Shown here piece by piece: positions 32,920-41,597 of a stretch of DNA of 64,000 nucleotides. Each line of letters opens with the position of its first letter. The stretch's first letter is position 1. The translations under genes and the position numbers were made by a program. The DNA lies in NCBI RefSeq assembly GCF_016758115.1, contig NZ_WIVG01000004.1:4836-68835 (forward strand). The letters run 5' to 3'. The stretch is from Lactococcus garvieae (GTDB lineage: Bacteria; Bacillota; Bacilli; Lactobacillales; Streptococcaceae). A model generated the notes under the pieces. That model saw nothing but the letters and a program-made list of their open reading frames with translations, did no database searches and was not told the DNA's origin.

Positions 32920-32985
32920 GATACCTCCTATAACTAATATATCACAGTATTACAATGTAGTCAATAAAAAGCATTACAATGTAGT
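32920..32985 (-). promoter_or_regulatory. relBE promoter with two palindromic operators
   Basis: ATTACAATGTAGT occurs at 32949-32961 and 32973-32985, 24 bp apart; each contains the palindrome TACA-A-TGTA. On the - strand TTGACT, 17 bases and TATATT form a promoter that overlaps the left copy. The arrangement suits autorepression by RelB and RelBE. Confidence 0.75.
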
Positions 32986-33014
32986 TTTTTATAAAGAAAG
33001 GGAAAAATGGAATA

Positions 33015-35327
33015 ATGAATGAAAAATTCGACTTGATACCTCTTTTAGACTTCATTCCACCAGCCACACTTGACTATATAGAGTGGGTATCTGTTGGAAT
33101 AGCCTTAAAATATGAGGGTTATAGCTTTGAGGTATGGGATAGTTGGTCTCAATCCGATTCACGTTACAATGCGAACGAAATGGAAGCTAAATGGAATTCT
33201 CTTGGCCATAATGAGGGCACACCAGTAACAGGAGCTTTCATTACGATGAAAGCCAAGGAAGGTGGTTGGAAACCCCGCCAAGCTTATACAGGAGATGACG
33301 GGAACGAATTCCTCTCTTGGGATGATGAAGTGAGTGCAGCTCAAGATTATAAATTTATTGACAAAGCTTGGCTAGAGGGAGAGGAAATAAGAGAGCCCGC
33401 CCACTGGAACCCAATACAAGAGCTAAAAACTTATATTCAGACTCTTTTCAAGAATGATGATTATATTGGCTATGTTGTTGATTCTTGGCTACGTGACGAT
33501 GGAAAATACTCAGTAAGCGGTAAAGGCAATTATACTCGAACTGCCGAGGAGATGCTCAACCAGCTAGAAAAATTCAAAAATGAACGTGATCTAGGTTTCA
33601 TAGTTGGAGATTCTAACCCAGAAGCTGGTGCTTGGATTCGCTTTAATCCTCTGGATGGGAAAGGTGTAAAAAATGAAAATGTTACGGAGTTTAAATATGC
33701 TTTAGTTGAATCAGATAATTTGAGCATTGATAAACAGCATGCAATTATGCGAGAGCTTGAACTACCTATTGCAGCACTTGTTTATTCTGGAGGAAAATCA
33801 GTACATGCTATTGTAAAGATTAATGCCAAAGATAAAAATGAATATCGTGAGCGTGTAGAATATCTTTATAAGATTTGTAATAAGAATGGTTTACAGGTTG
33901 ATAGTCAAAATAAGAATCCTTCTCGTCTTTCACGAATGCCTGGAGTAATCCGAGGACAACACAAGCAATTTCTTATAGATACCAACATTGGTAAGGCGGA
34001 TTGGGAAGAGTGGCAAACATGGATTGAGGACTTGAATGATGATTTACCAGAATTTGAAAGCCTCGCCGAAATGTTTGAAGAAAATCCACCGCTTGCGCCG
34101 GTTCTTATTGCTAATATACTTCGACGAGGGCATAAGATGTTAATTGCTGGACCCTCTAAAGCTGGTAAATCTTTTGCACTTATGGAAATGTGTATTGCTA
34201 TTGCAGAAGGACTCCCTTGGTTTGGTTTTAATTGTGAGCGGGGGAAAGTACTCTATATCAATATGGAGCTTGATCGTCCATCTGCTTACAAGCGTTTTAA
34301 GGACATCTATAAGGCCATGGGATTACGTCCGGACCATGTAAGAAATATTCATATTTGGAATATGCGAGGGCATTCTATTCCCATGGACAAACTTACTCCG
34401 AAACTGATTCGGCGTGCGCAGAAAGAAAAATTTGATGCGGTCATTATTGACCCGATTTACAAAGTATTGACGGGTTCTGAAAATGATGCGGAACAAATGG
34501 CTAAATTTACCAATAACTTTGACAGGGTAGCCGCAGAACTTGGAACATCTGTTATTTACTGTCACCACCATTCTAAGGGGGCACAGGGTGGGAAGTCTTC
34601 AATGGACCGTAGTTCGGGATCTGGAGTCTTTGCCCGTGATCCAGATGCGATTCTTGATTTGATTGAACTTGAAGTTACGGACAATCTTCGTAAAATGCAA
34701 GAAGGACGTGCAACCGCCAACTTCTACGCAGAGAAAATCCGAAATGAAAACCCAGAATACTTAAGTGAGATTGACCAAGATGAATTTTTATCACCCTCTG
34801 CTATGCGTGAACATCTTACTAAGGCTCTAGGTAAAGATAGGGCATGGAAGATATCAAGTTTTGAACTTGAAGGAGTTCATAAGGTTGTAAAGCTCATGAC
34901 GGCTTGGCGACTAGAAGGAACACTTCGAGAGTTTCCAAAGTTTGAACCCGTTAATCTTTGGTTCAACTATCCTTTACATAGAGTGGATGAAGTAGGGAGT
35001 TTGAAAGACTTAGATCCTGTGGGATTGAACGATAATAAATGGGCAAAAGGTGGGAAGAAAAGTGGGGAAGTACGTTCTTCTGAAGAAAAGAAAGCCGCAC
35101 GTATCAAGAAAAATACTGAAAAATTACATATAGCTTTTGAATCATTAGACATGGATGGAACAGGTAAGGTTCGCATTGGACAAATTGTTACTTACTTTGA
35201 AGATAAGGTAACTCGGAATACCATAAAAAATTGGATAAAAGAACAAGAATTTTTGACAATTGATGATAAAGGATGGATTACTAAATTAGAAAATAATAAG
35301 GAAAGCTCTTTGGAAAATGAGAACTAA
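33015..35327 (+). CDS. Phage primase/helicase, RepA-like ATPase
   Basis: The 770-residue protein has several parts. Residues 1-80 resemble the PriCT-type primase C-terminal domain (FIPPATLDYIEWVSVGIALKY). Residues about 120-340 resemble an archaeo-eukaryotic primase-like segment (PIAALVYSGGKSVHAIVKI). Residues about 350-620 form a RecA-like hexameric helicase core with Walker A IAGPSKAGKSFAL, Walker B AVIIDPIYK and a VIYCHHHSKGAQGGK sensor motif. The tail has a winged-helix-like region (IGQIVTYFEDKVTRNTIKNW). It initiates phage DNA replication, probably at the repeat region that follows. Confidence 0.82.
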   Translation: MNEKFDLIPLLDFIPPATLDYIEWVSVGIALKYEGYSFEVWDSWSQSDSRYNANEMEAKWNSLGHNEGTPVTGAFITMKAKEGGWKPRQAYTGDDGNEFLSWDDEVSAAQDYKFIDKAWLEGEEIREPAHWNPIQELKTYIQTLFKNDDYIGYVVDSWLRDDGKYSVSGKGNYTRTAEEMLNQLEKFKNERDLGFIVGDSNPEAGAWIRFNPLDGKGVKNENVTEFKYALVESDNLSIDKQHAIMRELELPIAALVYSGGKSVHAIVKINAKDKNEYRERVEYLYKICNKNGLQVDSQNKNPSRLSRMPGVIRGQHKQFLIDTNIGKADWEEWQTWIEDLNDDLPEFESLAEMFEENPPLAPVLIANILRRGHKMLIAGPSKAGKSFALMEMCIAIAEGLPWFGFNCERGKVLYINMELDRPSAYKRFKDIYKAMGLRPDHVRNIHIWNMRGHSIPMDKLTPKLIRRAQKEKFDAVIIDPIYKVLTGSENDAEQMAKFTNNFDRVAAELGTSVIYCHHHSKGAQGGKSSMDRSSGSGVFARDPDAILDLIELEVTDNLRKMQEGRATANFYAEKIRNENPEYLSEIDQDEFLSPSAMREHLTKALGKDRAWKISSFELEGVHKVVKLMTAWRLEGTLREFPKFEPVNLWFNYPLHRVDEVGSLKDLDPVGLNDNKWAKGGKKSGEVRSSEEKKAARIKKNTEKLHIAFESLDMDGTGKVRIGQIVTYFEDKVTRNTIKNWIKEQEFLTIDDKGWITKLENNKESSLENEN

Positions 35328-35333
35328 AAATTG

Positions 35334-35593
35334 CCTGTCAAAGTGTCAAAATTTAGTTAAATTGATACCCCCTGTCAAAGTGTCAAACGAACTAAAAGTG
35401 ACACCTAAATCACCTGTCAAATTAACTAAAAATTGACAGTTTGACACCTGTCAAAAAAGGGTGTCAACGAATTCTATACTACCGTATAGAATTACCTGGG
35501 GGTGTAGGTGTATTGACAAGTCAAATTTGCTCTTGAGTGGTGCAAATTTTGACAAGTCAATGACACCCCACCGAGTCGTGCGAGGGTGGGTGG
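35334..35593 (+). other. Iteron-like repeat region, candidate phage origin
   Basis: No gene is seen between 35328 and 35642. The motif TGTCAA(A) or its complement occurs about a dozen times, including two exact copies of CCTGTCAAAGTGTCAAA (35334-35350 and 35371-35387). A 10-bp perfect inverted repeat AATTCTATAC/GTATAGAATT lies at 35470-35493, and a GC-rich pair CCCACC/GGTGGG at 35567-35590. Position right after the replication initiator supports an origin; the role is inferred. Confidence 0.55.
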
Positions 35594-35642
35594 AGGGAAG
35601 TAGAAAAATTAAAAAATTTTCTTAAGAAATGAGGTGGAAAAT

Positions 35643-35867
35643 TTGGACTATGAAAAATTTTTCAACGATGTAAAAAATTGGATTTTAGAGTGTAATTCCC
35701 AAGCGATAAAATTAGGGTTCGGAAACGATAAATTTTGGAACTGGGCTGTGATGTCTCTTGGGGAGTTATCAACAAAATATAATAATCAACCGCTGGTCAT
35801 GGCTCAAACAAATATGTTGCTGGATTGGCTAGACAATACTTGGGAGGAAATGAAAAATGGCTCATAA
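35643..35867 (+). CDS. Unknown small acidic phage protein
   Basis: This 74-residue protein has no recognised family. The TTG at 35643 is spaced eight bases after GAGG at 35631-35634 and is preferred to the GTG at 35634, which lies inside the ribosome site. It contains the helical segments YEKFFNDVKNWILECNSQAI and MLLDWLDNTWEEM. It overlaps the next gene by 11 bases. Confidence 0.55.
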   Translation: MDYEKFFNDVKNWILECNSQAIKLGFGNDKFWNWAVMSLGELSTKYNNQPLVMAQTNMLLDWLDNTWEEMKNGS

Positions 35868-36189
35868 GTACAATGCAAAAAAGGTTACTGTTGACGGTAT
35901 TACCTTTGACAGTGTGGCAGAAAGTATTTACTATGAAGAACACAAGAATGTACCTAATATGCGGCGTCAAGAAAAATTTGTACTTTTGGATAAGTTCCGC
36001 CTGAATGGTAAAGCCTATCGAGAAGTTTCTTATAAGCCCGATTTTACGTTCTATGATGATGAGGGGAACCTAATCAAAGTCGTGGATGTAAAAGGGATGA
36101 TCTTACCCGAATTTAAAATGAAGGCAAAGTTCTTTGCGGCTAGATATGGGGTACAAGTTACAATCGCAAAGCGTGTTGGAAAAAAATGA
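35857..36189 (+). CDS. DUF1064 family protein, nuclease-like (PD-(D/E)xK fold)
   Basis: The 110-residue protein has YNAKKVTVDGITFDSVAES near the start, SYKPDFTFYDDEG, and VDVKGMILPEF. The D-S-x-x-E, PDF and D-x-K elements are the active-site pattern of PD-(D/E)xK nucleases. In phages this family may act as a Holliday-junction resolvase in place of RusA; the exact substrate is unknown. GGAGGAAATGAAA precedes the ATG. Confidence 0.8.
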   Translation: MAHKYNAKKVTVDGITFDSVAESIYYEEHKNVPNMRRQEKFVLLDKFRLNGKAYREVSYKPDFTFYDDEGNLIKVVDVKGMILPEFKMKAKFFAARYGVQVTIAKRVGKK

Positions 36190-36212
36190 ATTTTTCGCGA
36201 GGAGGTCATCTA

Positions 36213-36392
36213 ATGAAATCAATTAAAAAAGGAAATATAAAGAAGCTTTTGGAAAAGCTAGTCGTTAACTTCATAATCAGTATATTCGTGTGTAATATAT
36301 TAGACCAGTTCATAAACAATGCAAATTTATTCCGTTGGATGCTTGTTGCAGTGGCTGTTGTATTAGCAACACTGCTGGATTTTGACGACTAA
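36213..36392 (+). CDS. Small membrane protein, phage
   Basis: The 59-residue protein starts at 36213, after GAGGAGG. It has a basic N-terminus (MKSIKKGNIKKLLEKL) and two hydrophobic segments (VVNFIISIFVCNIL and WMLVAVAVVLATLL). No family is recognised. A weak hairpin (CCCG/CGGG at 36404-36418) follows. Confidence 0.5.
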   Translation: MKSIKKGNIKKLLEKLVVNFIISIFVCNILDQFINNANLFRWMLVAVAVVLATLLDFDD

Positions 36393-36470
36393 AAACAAAA
36401 AAACCCGCTGGAGACGGGCTTAGACATATGCTGAACTACCTTATTATTATAACATAACAGGAGTTAGAAT

Positions 36471-36770
36471 ATGGTAGGAGAACTGACAAAAGAACAATGG
36501 CATGATATTCGTATGACTTTAAGGATTATTCTTCGCAATAAACCTAATGCTCATAAGTCTGCTTTGATTAATGAAGCATTGTTAAATATTACGGATGAAG
36601 ATGATCGCGAGATCTTTAAACATTACTATATTGACGGTTGGGGAATTGTTAAAATCACAATGAGTATGTTTTATTCTAAAAGTGCAGTAATAGCCAGAAA
36701 TAATAAAGCTACTCGTCAATTTGTAGAAAAATACGATAATGGACATTTGCTCAAGATGTTTCAAGATTAG
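36471..36770 (+). CDS. Candidate late-transcription regulator (ArpU/RinA-like by position)
   Basis: The 99-residue protein is charged and helical, and has DREIFKHYYIDGWGIVKITM followed by a second helix region. The middle reads like a sigma-region-4 or ArpU-type helix-turn-helix. It is the last gene before the packaging module, where lactococcal and streptococcal phages keep their late regulator. The assignment rests mainly on position. AGGAGTTAGAAT precedes the ATG. Confidence 0.45.
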   Translation: MVGELTKEQWHDIRMTLRIILRNKPNAHKSALINEALLNITDEDDREIFKHYYIDGWGIVKITMSMFYSKSAVIARNNKATRQFVEKYDNGHLLKMFQD

Positions 36771-36775
36771 TTAAG

Positions 36776-36801
36776 ACGCGACTTTTTTGTCGTGTTTTTT
36801 G
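36776..36801 (+). terminator. Hairpin with ACGCGACTTTTTT repeat, copy 1
   Basis: ACGCGAC (36776-36782) can pair with GTCGTGT (36789-36795) and is followed by TTTTT, so it can act as a terminator. The same ACGCGACTTTTTTGT occurs at 39577-39591 and, shortened, at 45410-45421, where the second arm is missing. Confidence 0.5.
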
Positions 36802-36815
36802 TTTACCATAAACTT

Positions 36816-37115
36816 ATGATTGATGTTAGTACAAGGGTGGCACGCCATAAGTTCTATTGTTCTGGTGATTGGAGGAGAGTGCGGGAACAGGTTCTTCAAC
36901 GTGACAATAAAGAATGTCAATGGTGCAAGGCAGAGGGAAAAGTAACTACTGGTAAGACTGCAATACTAGAAGTGGACCACATTAAGGAGTTAGAACGTTA
37001 TCCAGAATTAGCGTTAGAAATGAGTAATCTACGTACTCTGTGTCATAATTGCCACAATAAACGCCATAACAGAAGTAAAAATAAAAAGTTTGATGATGAA
37101 ATCTTTGAATTTTAA
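36816..37115 (+). CDS. HNH endonuclease of the packaging module
   Basis: The 99-residue protein has two zinc-knuckle CxxC pairs (CQWC and CHNC) and the HNH core LEVDHIKELERYPELAL with LRTLCHNCHNKRHN. In HK97-like cos phages an HNH protein next to terminase is needed for cos cleavage. The ATG at 36816 gives the conserved N-terminus but has no clear ribosome site; an in-frame GTG at 36792 is the alternative. Confidence 0.85.
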   Translation: MIDVSTRVARHKFYCSGDWRRVREQVLQRDNKECQWCKAEGKVTTGKTAILEVDHIKELERYPELALEMSNLRTLCHNCHNKRHNRSKNKKFDDEIFEF

Positions 37116-37247
37116 AGATAATGTTCGTTAATTAGTCCCATAACCCCCCGGGTCTAAAAAAATAGGTAATAATGTTCGGAAATTTCAGACCGGTTGGGGT
37201 CTTTTAACCAAAAAAAGGACTATATTTTTAGAGAGGAGCTGAAAAAA
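37116..37247 (+). other. Candidate cos region
   Basis: A GC-rich imperfect inverted repeat sits in this gap: ACCCCCCGGGTCT at 37143-37155 and AGACCGGTTGGGGT at 37187-37200. It lies between the HNH nuclease and the terminase genes, which is where cos lies in many HK97-like siphophages. The cut positions cannot be given. Confidence 0.45.
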
Positions 37248-37838
37248 TTGAACAATCGTCTAAGACGAATACTTGAAGAACGGGGAATGAGTTTTTCCGA
37301 TTTGAAAAGATTGTTGGAAGAAAAGGGAGTGAAGGTAAATAATAGTCAACTTTCCTTATATTCCAGCGGAAAGAGAAATCCTAAAAATAAAAAAATTTGG
37401 TTAGAAATTTCGGAAGTTTTGAATGTGGAGTTACAAGAAATTATCACCGATATTAATTATTATTTAGCAATTATAGGTGAAATATCTGAAACTGCTAATG
37501 AAAAAAATTGCAAAACTGAAAACGAGAGGGTTAATGATTTACTTTACCAAGAATTACTTTCACTTATTGATATAAGCAAAGCTTCAGAAATGGAAAAAGT
37601 CCAAAGATATTGCAGTTTGGCATCCACTTTTGAAAAACTTGGCGAAGATATCAGAAAGGAAGGTGCAGTTATTTATGTTCCTTCGGGAGATAGTGTGGTG
37701 AAAAAGACAAATCCTGCAATAGCAGAACAAGTAAGAGTAAATGCTGCCTTGATAAAATTGGACGAATTTTTTGAGGGAAAACGATTATCAACCCCTAAAC
37801 AGAGTACGGAAAAAGATTGGAGTAAATTTACAAAGTGA
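37248..37838 (+). CDS. Terminase small subunit with N-terminal HTH
   Basis: The TTG at 37248 follows GAGGAGCTGAAAAAA and is preferred to the TTG at 37194, which lies in the candidate cos repeat. The first 65 residues form an XRE-like helix-turn-helix (LEERGMSFSDLKRLLEEKG, SQLSLYSSGKRNPKNKK), as expected for DNA recognition. The C-terminal part NPAIAEQVRVNAALIKLDEF matches the P27-type small terminase. At 196 residues it is long for that family. It overlaps terL by four bases. Confidence 0.75.
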   Translation: MNNRLRRILEERGMSFSDLKRLLEEKGVKVNNSQLSLYSSGKRNPKNKKIWLEISEVLNVELQEIITDINYYLAIIGEISETANEKNCKTENERVNDLLYQELLSLIDISKASEMEKVQRYCSLASTFEKLGEDIRKEGAVIYVPSGDSVVKKTNPAIAEQVRVNAALIKLDEFFEGKRLSTPKQSTEKDWSKFTK

Positions 37839-39574
37839 TTGATTACGTTCAAAATTATATTGACGCTTATTATGCGGGCATGGTTAATTTTAACCATGAA
37901 CGTAAATTACTTGTTGATTATATTAAACGTGAAATCGTACCTCGGTTGGAATCAAGCGAGGTGTTTTTTGACGTTGAACAAATTGAAAACTGCATTGGTT
38001 ACACCGAGAAATATTTCTTTGAGTTGGAAGATTTCCAAAAATTTATCATTAGCTTTGTTTTCTTATATTTCTCAGAAAACCACCGGAACGTTTACAGGAA
38101 AATATTAATCATGATTGCTCGAGGAAATGGTAAAAATGGCTTGTTATCTGCGATAGGAAGTTACTTAACAACTCCTATGCACGGAATTTCCAAATATAAT
38201 ATTTCAATTGTGGCTAATAGTGAAGATCAGGCTAAAACAAGTTTTGAAGAAGTTTACGATACTATTGAGAGTCACGAAGAGCTAGAAGAGTTATTTGGAA
38301 AACCTAGTAAGTCCGAAATAAAGAATTTGCAGACTAAATCGCTTTTTAAATTTAGAACGTCAAATGGTAATACTAAAGATGGTTTGCGTGATGGCGCTGT
38401 TATTTTTGATGAAATACATCAATATGAGAGCAATAAAGATGTAAAAGTTCATATATCAGGTTTAGGGAAACGTCCCAATCCTCGTGAATTTTACATCGGT
38501 ACAGATGGTTATGTTCGTGATGGATTTATTGATCAGATGAAAGATATGGCACTTAAAGTTTTGAAAGGTGAAGCAAAATGGAATGCTATGTTTCCGTTTA
38601 TTTGTAAGCTTGACAAAGCAGAGCAAGTGGATGAGCCAAAAAAATGGGAGCTTTCAAGTCCGATGTTTTCACTTCCGATGACAGGGTATGCGCAAGGACT
38701 TTATGAAACCGTACTGGAGGAATATGAAGACTTAGAGTTAAATCCGAGTGGACGTGATGAATTTATGACCAAGCGAATGAATTTCCCAGTTACTGATATT
38801 GAGCGAAGCGTGGCGACTTATGAGGAGCTGAGAGCAACTAAAAGAGATTTCCCAGAATTAAGAGGCCTTCCTGCGATAGGTGGTTTTGATTTTGCTTCTA
38901 CTCGTGATTTTATTGCGGTTGGAGCATTATTTAAGATTGATGGAGATTATGTTTTTAAATGCCATTCCTTTGTACGTAAGGAATTTGTAGACAGAATTTA
39001 TAGCTATTCAAAACCAAATGAAAACGTCAATGGTAAGCGAAGATTTGCGCCCATTAGACAATGGGAAGATGAAGGCTTACTTACTGTTTTAGATGAACCC
39101 TCAATGGACCCACAACATGTCATTGATTGGTTTATTCGAATGCGAGATGAAGAAGGTTATGATTTTCAAACCATATGTGGAGATGCTTATAAGATGAAAG
39201 GGCTCCTTCAACCTTTATTTGAAAAAGCTGGTTTTGAAGTATCTTGGAATGGCAAATTTGAAGCACCTTTAGGTTATCGTGTGGAAGTTATTCGTAATTT
39301 TAGAGCTATTGATGCCCAATTGTCAGCTGTAATCGAAGATGGCTTTGCGAATCAGAAATTTAATTTTGGAGATAATGATATGATGCGCTGGTATACAAAC
39401 AATGTGCTTAGACATTTGAAAAAAGATGGAAATGTAGAATATGTCAAAAAAGAAGATGTAAGGCGAAAAACAGACGGCTTTAAAGCATTTGAAGCTGCAA
39501 TGTTTAAAGCCGAGTTATTGAATGAGGTAGATACTAGTGACTTCTATGATAATTTAGACTGGTTTATTGGTTAA
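37835..39574 (+). CDS. terL: Terminase large subunit
   Basis: The 579-residue protein has the ATPase Walker A-like IARGNGKNGLLSA, the Walker B AVIFDEIHQYES and a C-terminal nuclease domain with GGFDFASTRDFIAVG and ICGDAYKMKGLLQ. It packages DNA into the prohead using ATP. The start is a GTG overlapping the small-subunit stop (GTGA). The type is the P27/HK97-like terminase of siphophages. Confidence 0.93.
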   Translation: MIDYVQNYIDAYYAGMVNFNHERKLLVDYIKREIVPRLESSEVFFDVEQIENCIGYTEKYFFELEDFQKFIISFVFLYFSENHRNVYRKILIMIARGNGKNGLLSAIGSYLTTPMHGISKYNISIVANSEDQAKTSFEEVYDTIESHEELEELFGKPSKSEIKNLQTKSLFKFRTSNGNTKDGLRDGAVIFDEIHQYESNKDVKVHISGLGKRPNPREFYIGTDGYVRDGFIDQMKDMALKVLKGEAKWNAMFPFICKLDKAEQVDEPKKWELSSPMFSLPMTGYAQGLYETVLEEYEDLELNPSGRDEFMTKRMNFPVTDIERSVATYEELRATKRDFPELRGLPAIGGFDFASTRDFIAVGALFKIDGDYVFKCHSFVRKEFVDRIYSYSKPNENVNGKRRFAPIRQWEDEGLLTVLDEPSMDPQHVIDWFIRMRDEEGYDFQTICGDAYKMKGLLQPLFEKAGFEVSWNGKFEAPLGYRVEVIRNFRAIDAQLSAVIEDGFANQKFNFGDNDMMRWYTNNVLRHLKKDGNVEYVKKEDVRRKTDGFKAFEAAMFKAELLNEVDTSDFYDNLDWFIG

Positions 39575-39576
39575 AA

Positions 39577-39591
39577 ACGCGACTTTTTTGT
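39577..39591 (+). repeat. ACGCGACTTTTTTGT repeat, copy 2
   Basis: This copy follows the terL stop by two bases and lies 46 bases before the portal start. Downstream of it, as in the other copies, comes a TTTTTG stretch and an A/T-rich GTTTA/AGTAAAC-like block. Here there is no second hairpin arm, so it is not a simple terminator. Confidence 0.5.
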
Positions 39592-39637
39592 TCTACTTTT
39601 TGAGTAAACTTGAATAAAAAGACAGAAAGGAGAAATT

Positions 39638-40828
39638 TTGGGATTATTTTCAGCGATTTGGAATTCATCAAAAAATAAAAGTCTAAATACAGATATTTCT
39701 GGATACTCAGCCTTGTTTAATCTTGATGCTACTCTGGGAATGAAGAATGCAGCTTTAGAAGCTTGTACGACGTATCTGGCACGTATAATTTCTAAAGGTA
39801 AATTTGTATTCAAGCGTGAAAACTCTATTATAGCTTCGGATTTTGATTACATATTAAATGTAAAGCCGAATCCAAATCAAACTGCGAGTGAATTTAAAAT
39901 CGCCATGGTAAAGAAATTACTGAATGGAGAATTACTTGTTGTAAAAGATGACGACAAATTTTATGTTGCAGACAATTTTATAACCAATTATTCACTTGAA
40001 GGAAATACATTTTCCAACGTTGTTGTTAACTTTGATGAAAGTAATGTCGTTTTTTCTGATTCTGGATTGAGTACACAAAAATATTTTGAAAAAGTGTTTA
40101 TTCAAGGAGTGGATTGTTTTCACTTATCGAACGATAACATTGAGCTTCAAAAATATATAGATAGTTTATGGAAAGATTATGGCAAAATGTTTGGAATATT
40201 AATAACCAACCAACTTCGCGTAGGTCAATTAAGAGCAAAACTTAGTATTCCAGTTACCAGTAAGCTTGATGATGATGAAAGAAAAAAACTACAACAACAA
40301 TTTGCGACGACTCTTTTTGAAAAGATGAAACGTGATCCAGTGGTTTTTGTTCCATCTGATGGAACTTCTAAGTCATCTTATGAAGAAATATCCGCAAATA
40401 AGTCAGCTTCGCTTCAAAATCAAATCACGGACTTTGGAAATTTACGGAAAGTATTTATCGGAGAAGTAGCAGCATTGCTAGGAATCCCTCCTGCTTTGGT
40501 TCTTGGAGAAACGGCTAATAATTCTGAGAATCTTGATTTAGCGATTGAAGCTGCAGTGTTGCCAATTGGCAATAAATTATCAGAAGGTTTTACAAGTTTG
40601 CTTATCAAAGAATCTGGATACAAAGTGGGTAAAACTTTGAGTATGACAGGATTTAAAACGGTCAATATTCTTGATCGAGCAGATGCCATCGATAAGGTGG
40701 GTTCAAGCGGTGTAGTGAAAATCAACGAAGTTCGTGAAGCTGCAGGTTTGCCGGCAATGGCCGATGGAGATCGAGTTATTATGACTAAAAATTACACAAA
40801 AGAAGGAGAGTATAGTGAAAACACTTAA
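39638..40828 (+). CDS. HK97-family portal protein
   Basis: The 396-residue portal forms the ring through which DNA enters the head. It starts at a TTG after AAAGGAG (MGLFSAIWNSSKNKS) and shows the family features AALEACTTYLARIISKG, VKPNPNQTASEFK and GEVAALLGIPPALVLGETA. It overlaps the protease gene by 14 bases. Confidence 0.92.
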   Translation: MGLFSAIWNSSKNKSLNTDISGYSALFNLDATLGMKNAALEACTTYLARIISKGKFVFKRENSIIASDFDYILNVKPNPNQTASEFKIAMVKKLLNGELLVVKDDDKFYVADNFITNYSLEGNTFSNVVVNFDESNVVFSDSGLSTQKYFEKVFIQGVDCFHLSNDNIELQKYIDSLWKDYGKMFGILITNQLRVGQLRAKLSIPVTSKLDDDERKKLQQQFATTLFEKMKRDPVVFVPSDGTSKSSYEEISANKSASLQNQITDFGNLRKVFIGEVAALLGIPPALVLGETANNSENLDLAIEAAVLPIGNKLSEGFTSLLIKESGYKVGKTLSMTGFKTVNILDRADAIDKVGSSGVVKINEVREAAGLPAMADGDRVIMTKNYTKEGEYSENT

Positions 40829-41597
40829 ATTTAACGGTGTGGTTTCAGATAATGATTTTGAAGAAATCTATGATTGGTTAGGTATGGAATGTATAACTCC
40901 AAAAAAAGTTTCGGATTTTTTGAATGAAGCAAATGGAGAAGATGTTACCATCCAAATTAATTCTGGAGGTGGCTCTGTATTTGCAGGCAGTGAAATTTTC
41001 ACAGATTTAAGTAAATATCAAGGGAAAGTTATTGTCGAAATTTCTGGAATTTGTGCGAGTGCTGCAACATTTCCACTACTAGCGGCTGATTCTGTAGGAA
41101 TTTCTCCAATAGGGCAGGTAATGATTCATAATGTTTCTTCGATTCAGCAAGGTGATTATAGAGATATGGCGGCGAGTTCAGAATATTTACTAGGTTCTAG
41201 TAATAATTTGGCTAATTTGTATGCCCAGCGAATGGGGATTTCAGAGGAAGAAGCACGAGCATTAATGGATAAAGAAACTTGGTTTAATGCGAAACAAGCT
41301 GTTGAATCAGGTATCGCGGATGAAATTCTTTTCGAAAATAATCACCCAGTGAAATTAGTAGCCAGTTTTTCACCGATATTGTCTGCTGAAAAAATTAATC
41401 AAATCAAAAATATGATTAAGGGGGAGAAGAAAACAAGTACAATTGATGTCCACTTTGATGAAAAACAAATGAAAAAACTTACAGCGATGATTGAGGAGAA
41501 AATAGCTGCAATAAAAGCAGAATTTCAAGTTGACAATTTGGCAGATAAGCCAGTAAAAAATAAAAAATTTAAACCAATGTTTGGAGGAATTAAATAA
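40815..41597 (+). CDS. ClpP-like prohead maturation protease
   Basis: The 260-residue protein has the S14-type pattern IQINSGGGSVFAGSEIF, then the nucleophile Ser in GICASAATF and the His in MIHNVSS. It trims the scaffold and capsid precursor during head assembly. The last 60 residues may act as a scaffold domain (QMKKLTAMIEEKIAAIKAEF). The start is a GTG after GGAG, inside the portal gene. Confidence 0.92.
   Translation: MKTLKFNGVVSDNDFEEIYDWLGMECITPKKVSDFLNEANGEDVTIQINSGGGSVFAGSEIFTDLSKYQGKVIVEISGICASAATFPLLAADSVGISPIGQVMIHNVSSIQQGDYRDMAASSEYLLGSSNNLANLYAQRMGISEEEARALMDKETWFNAKQAVESGIADEILFENNHPVKLVASFSPILSAEKINQIKNMIKGEKKTSTIDVHFDEKQMKKLTAMIEEKIAAIKAEFQVDNLADKPVKNKKFKPMFGGIK

Noticed and set aside
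35334-35593. CRISPR array
   Set aside because: The repeated units are 6-17 bp, unevenly spaced and in both orientations, with no spacers of constant length; an iteron-type origin fits better.
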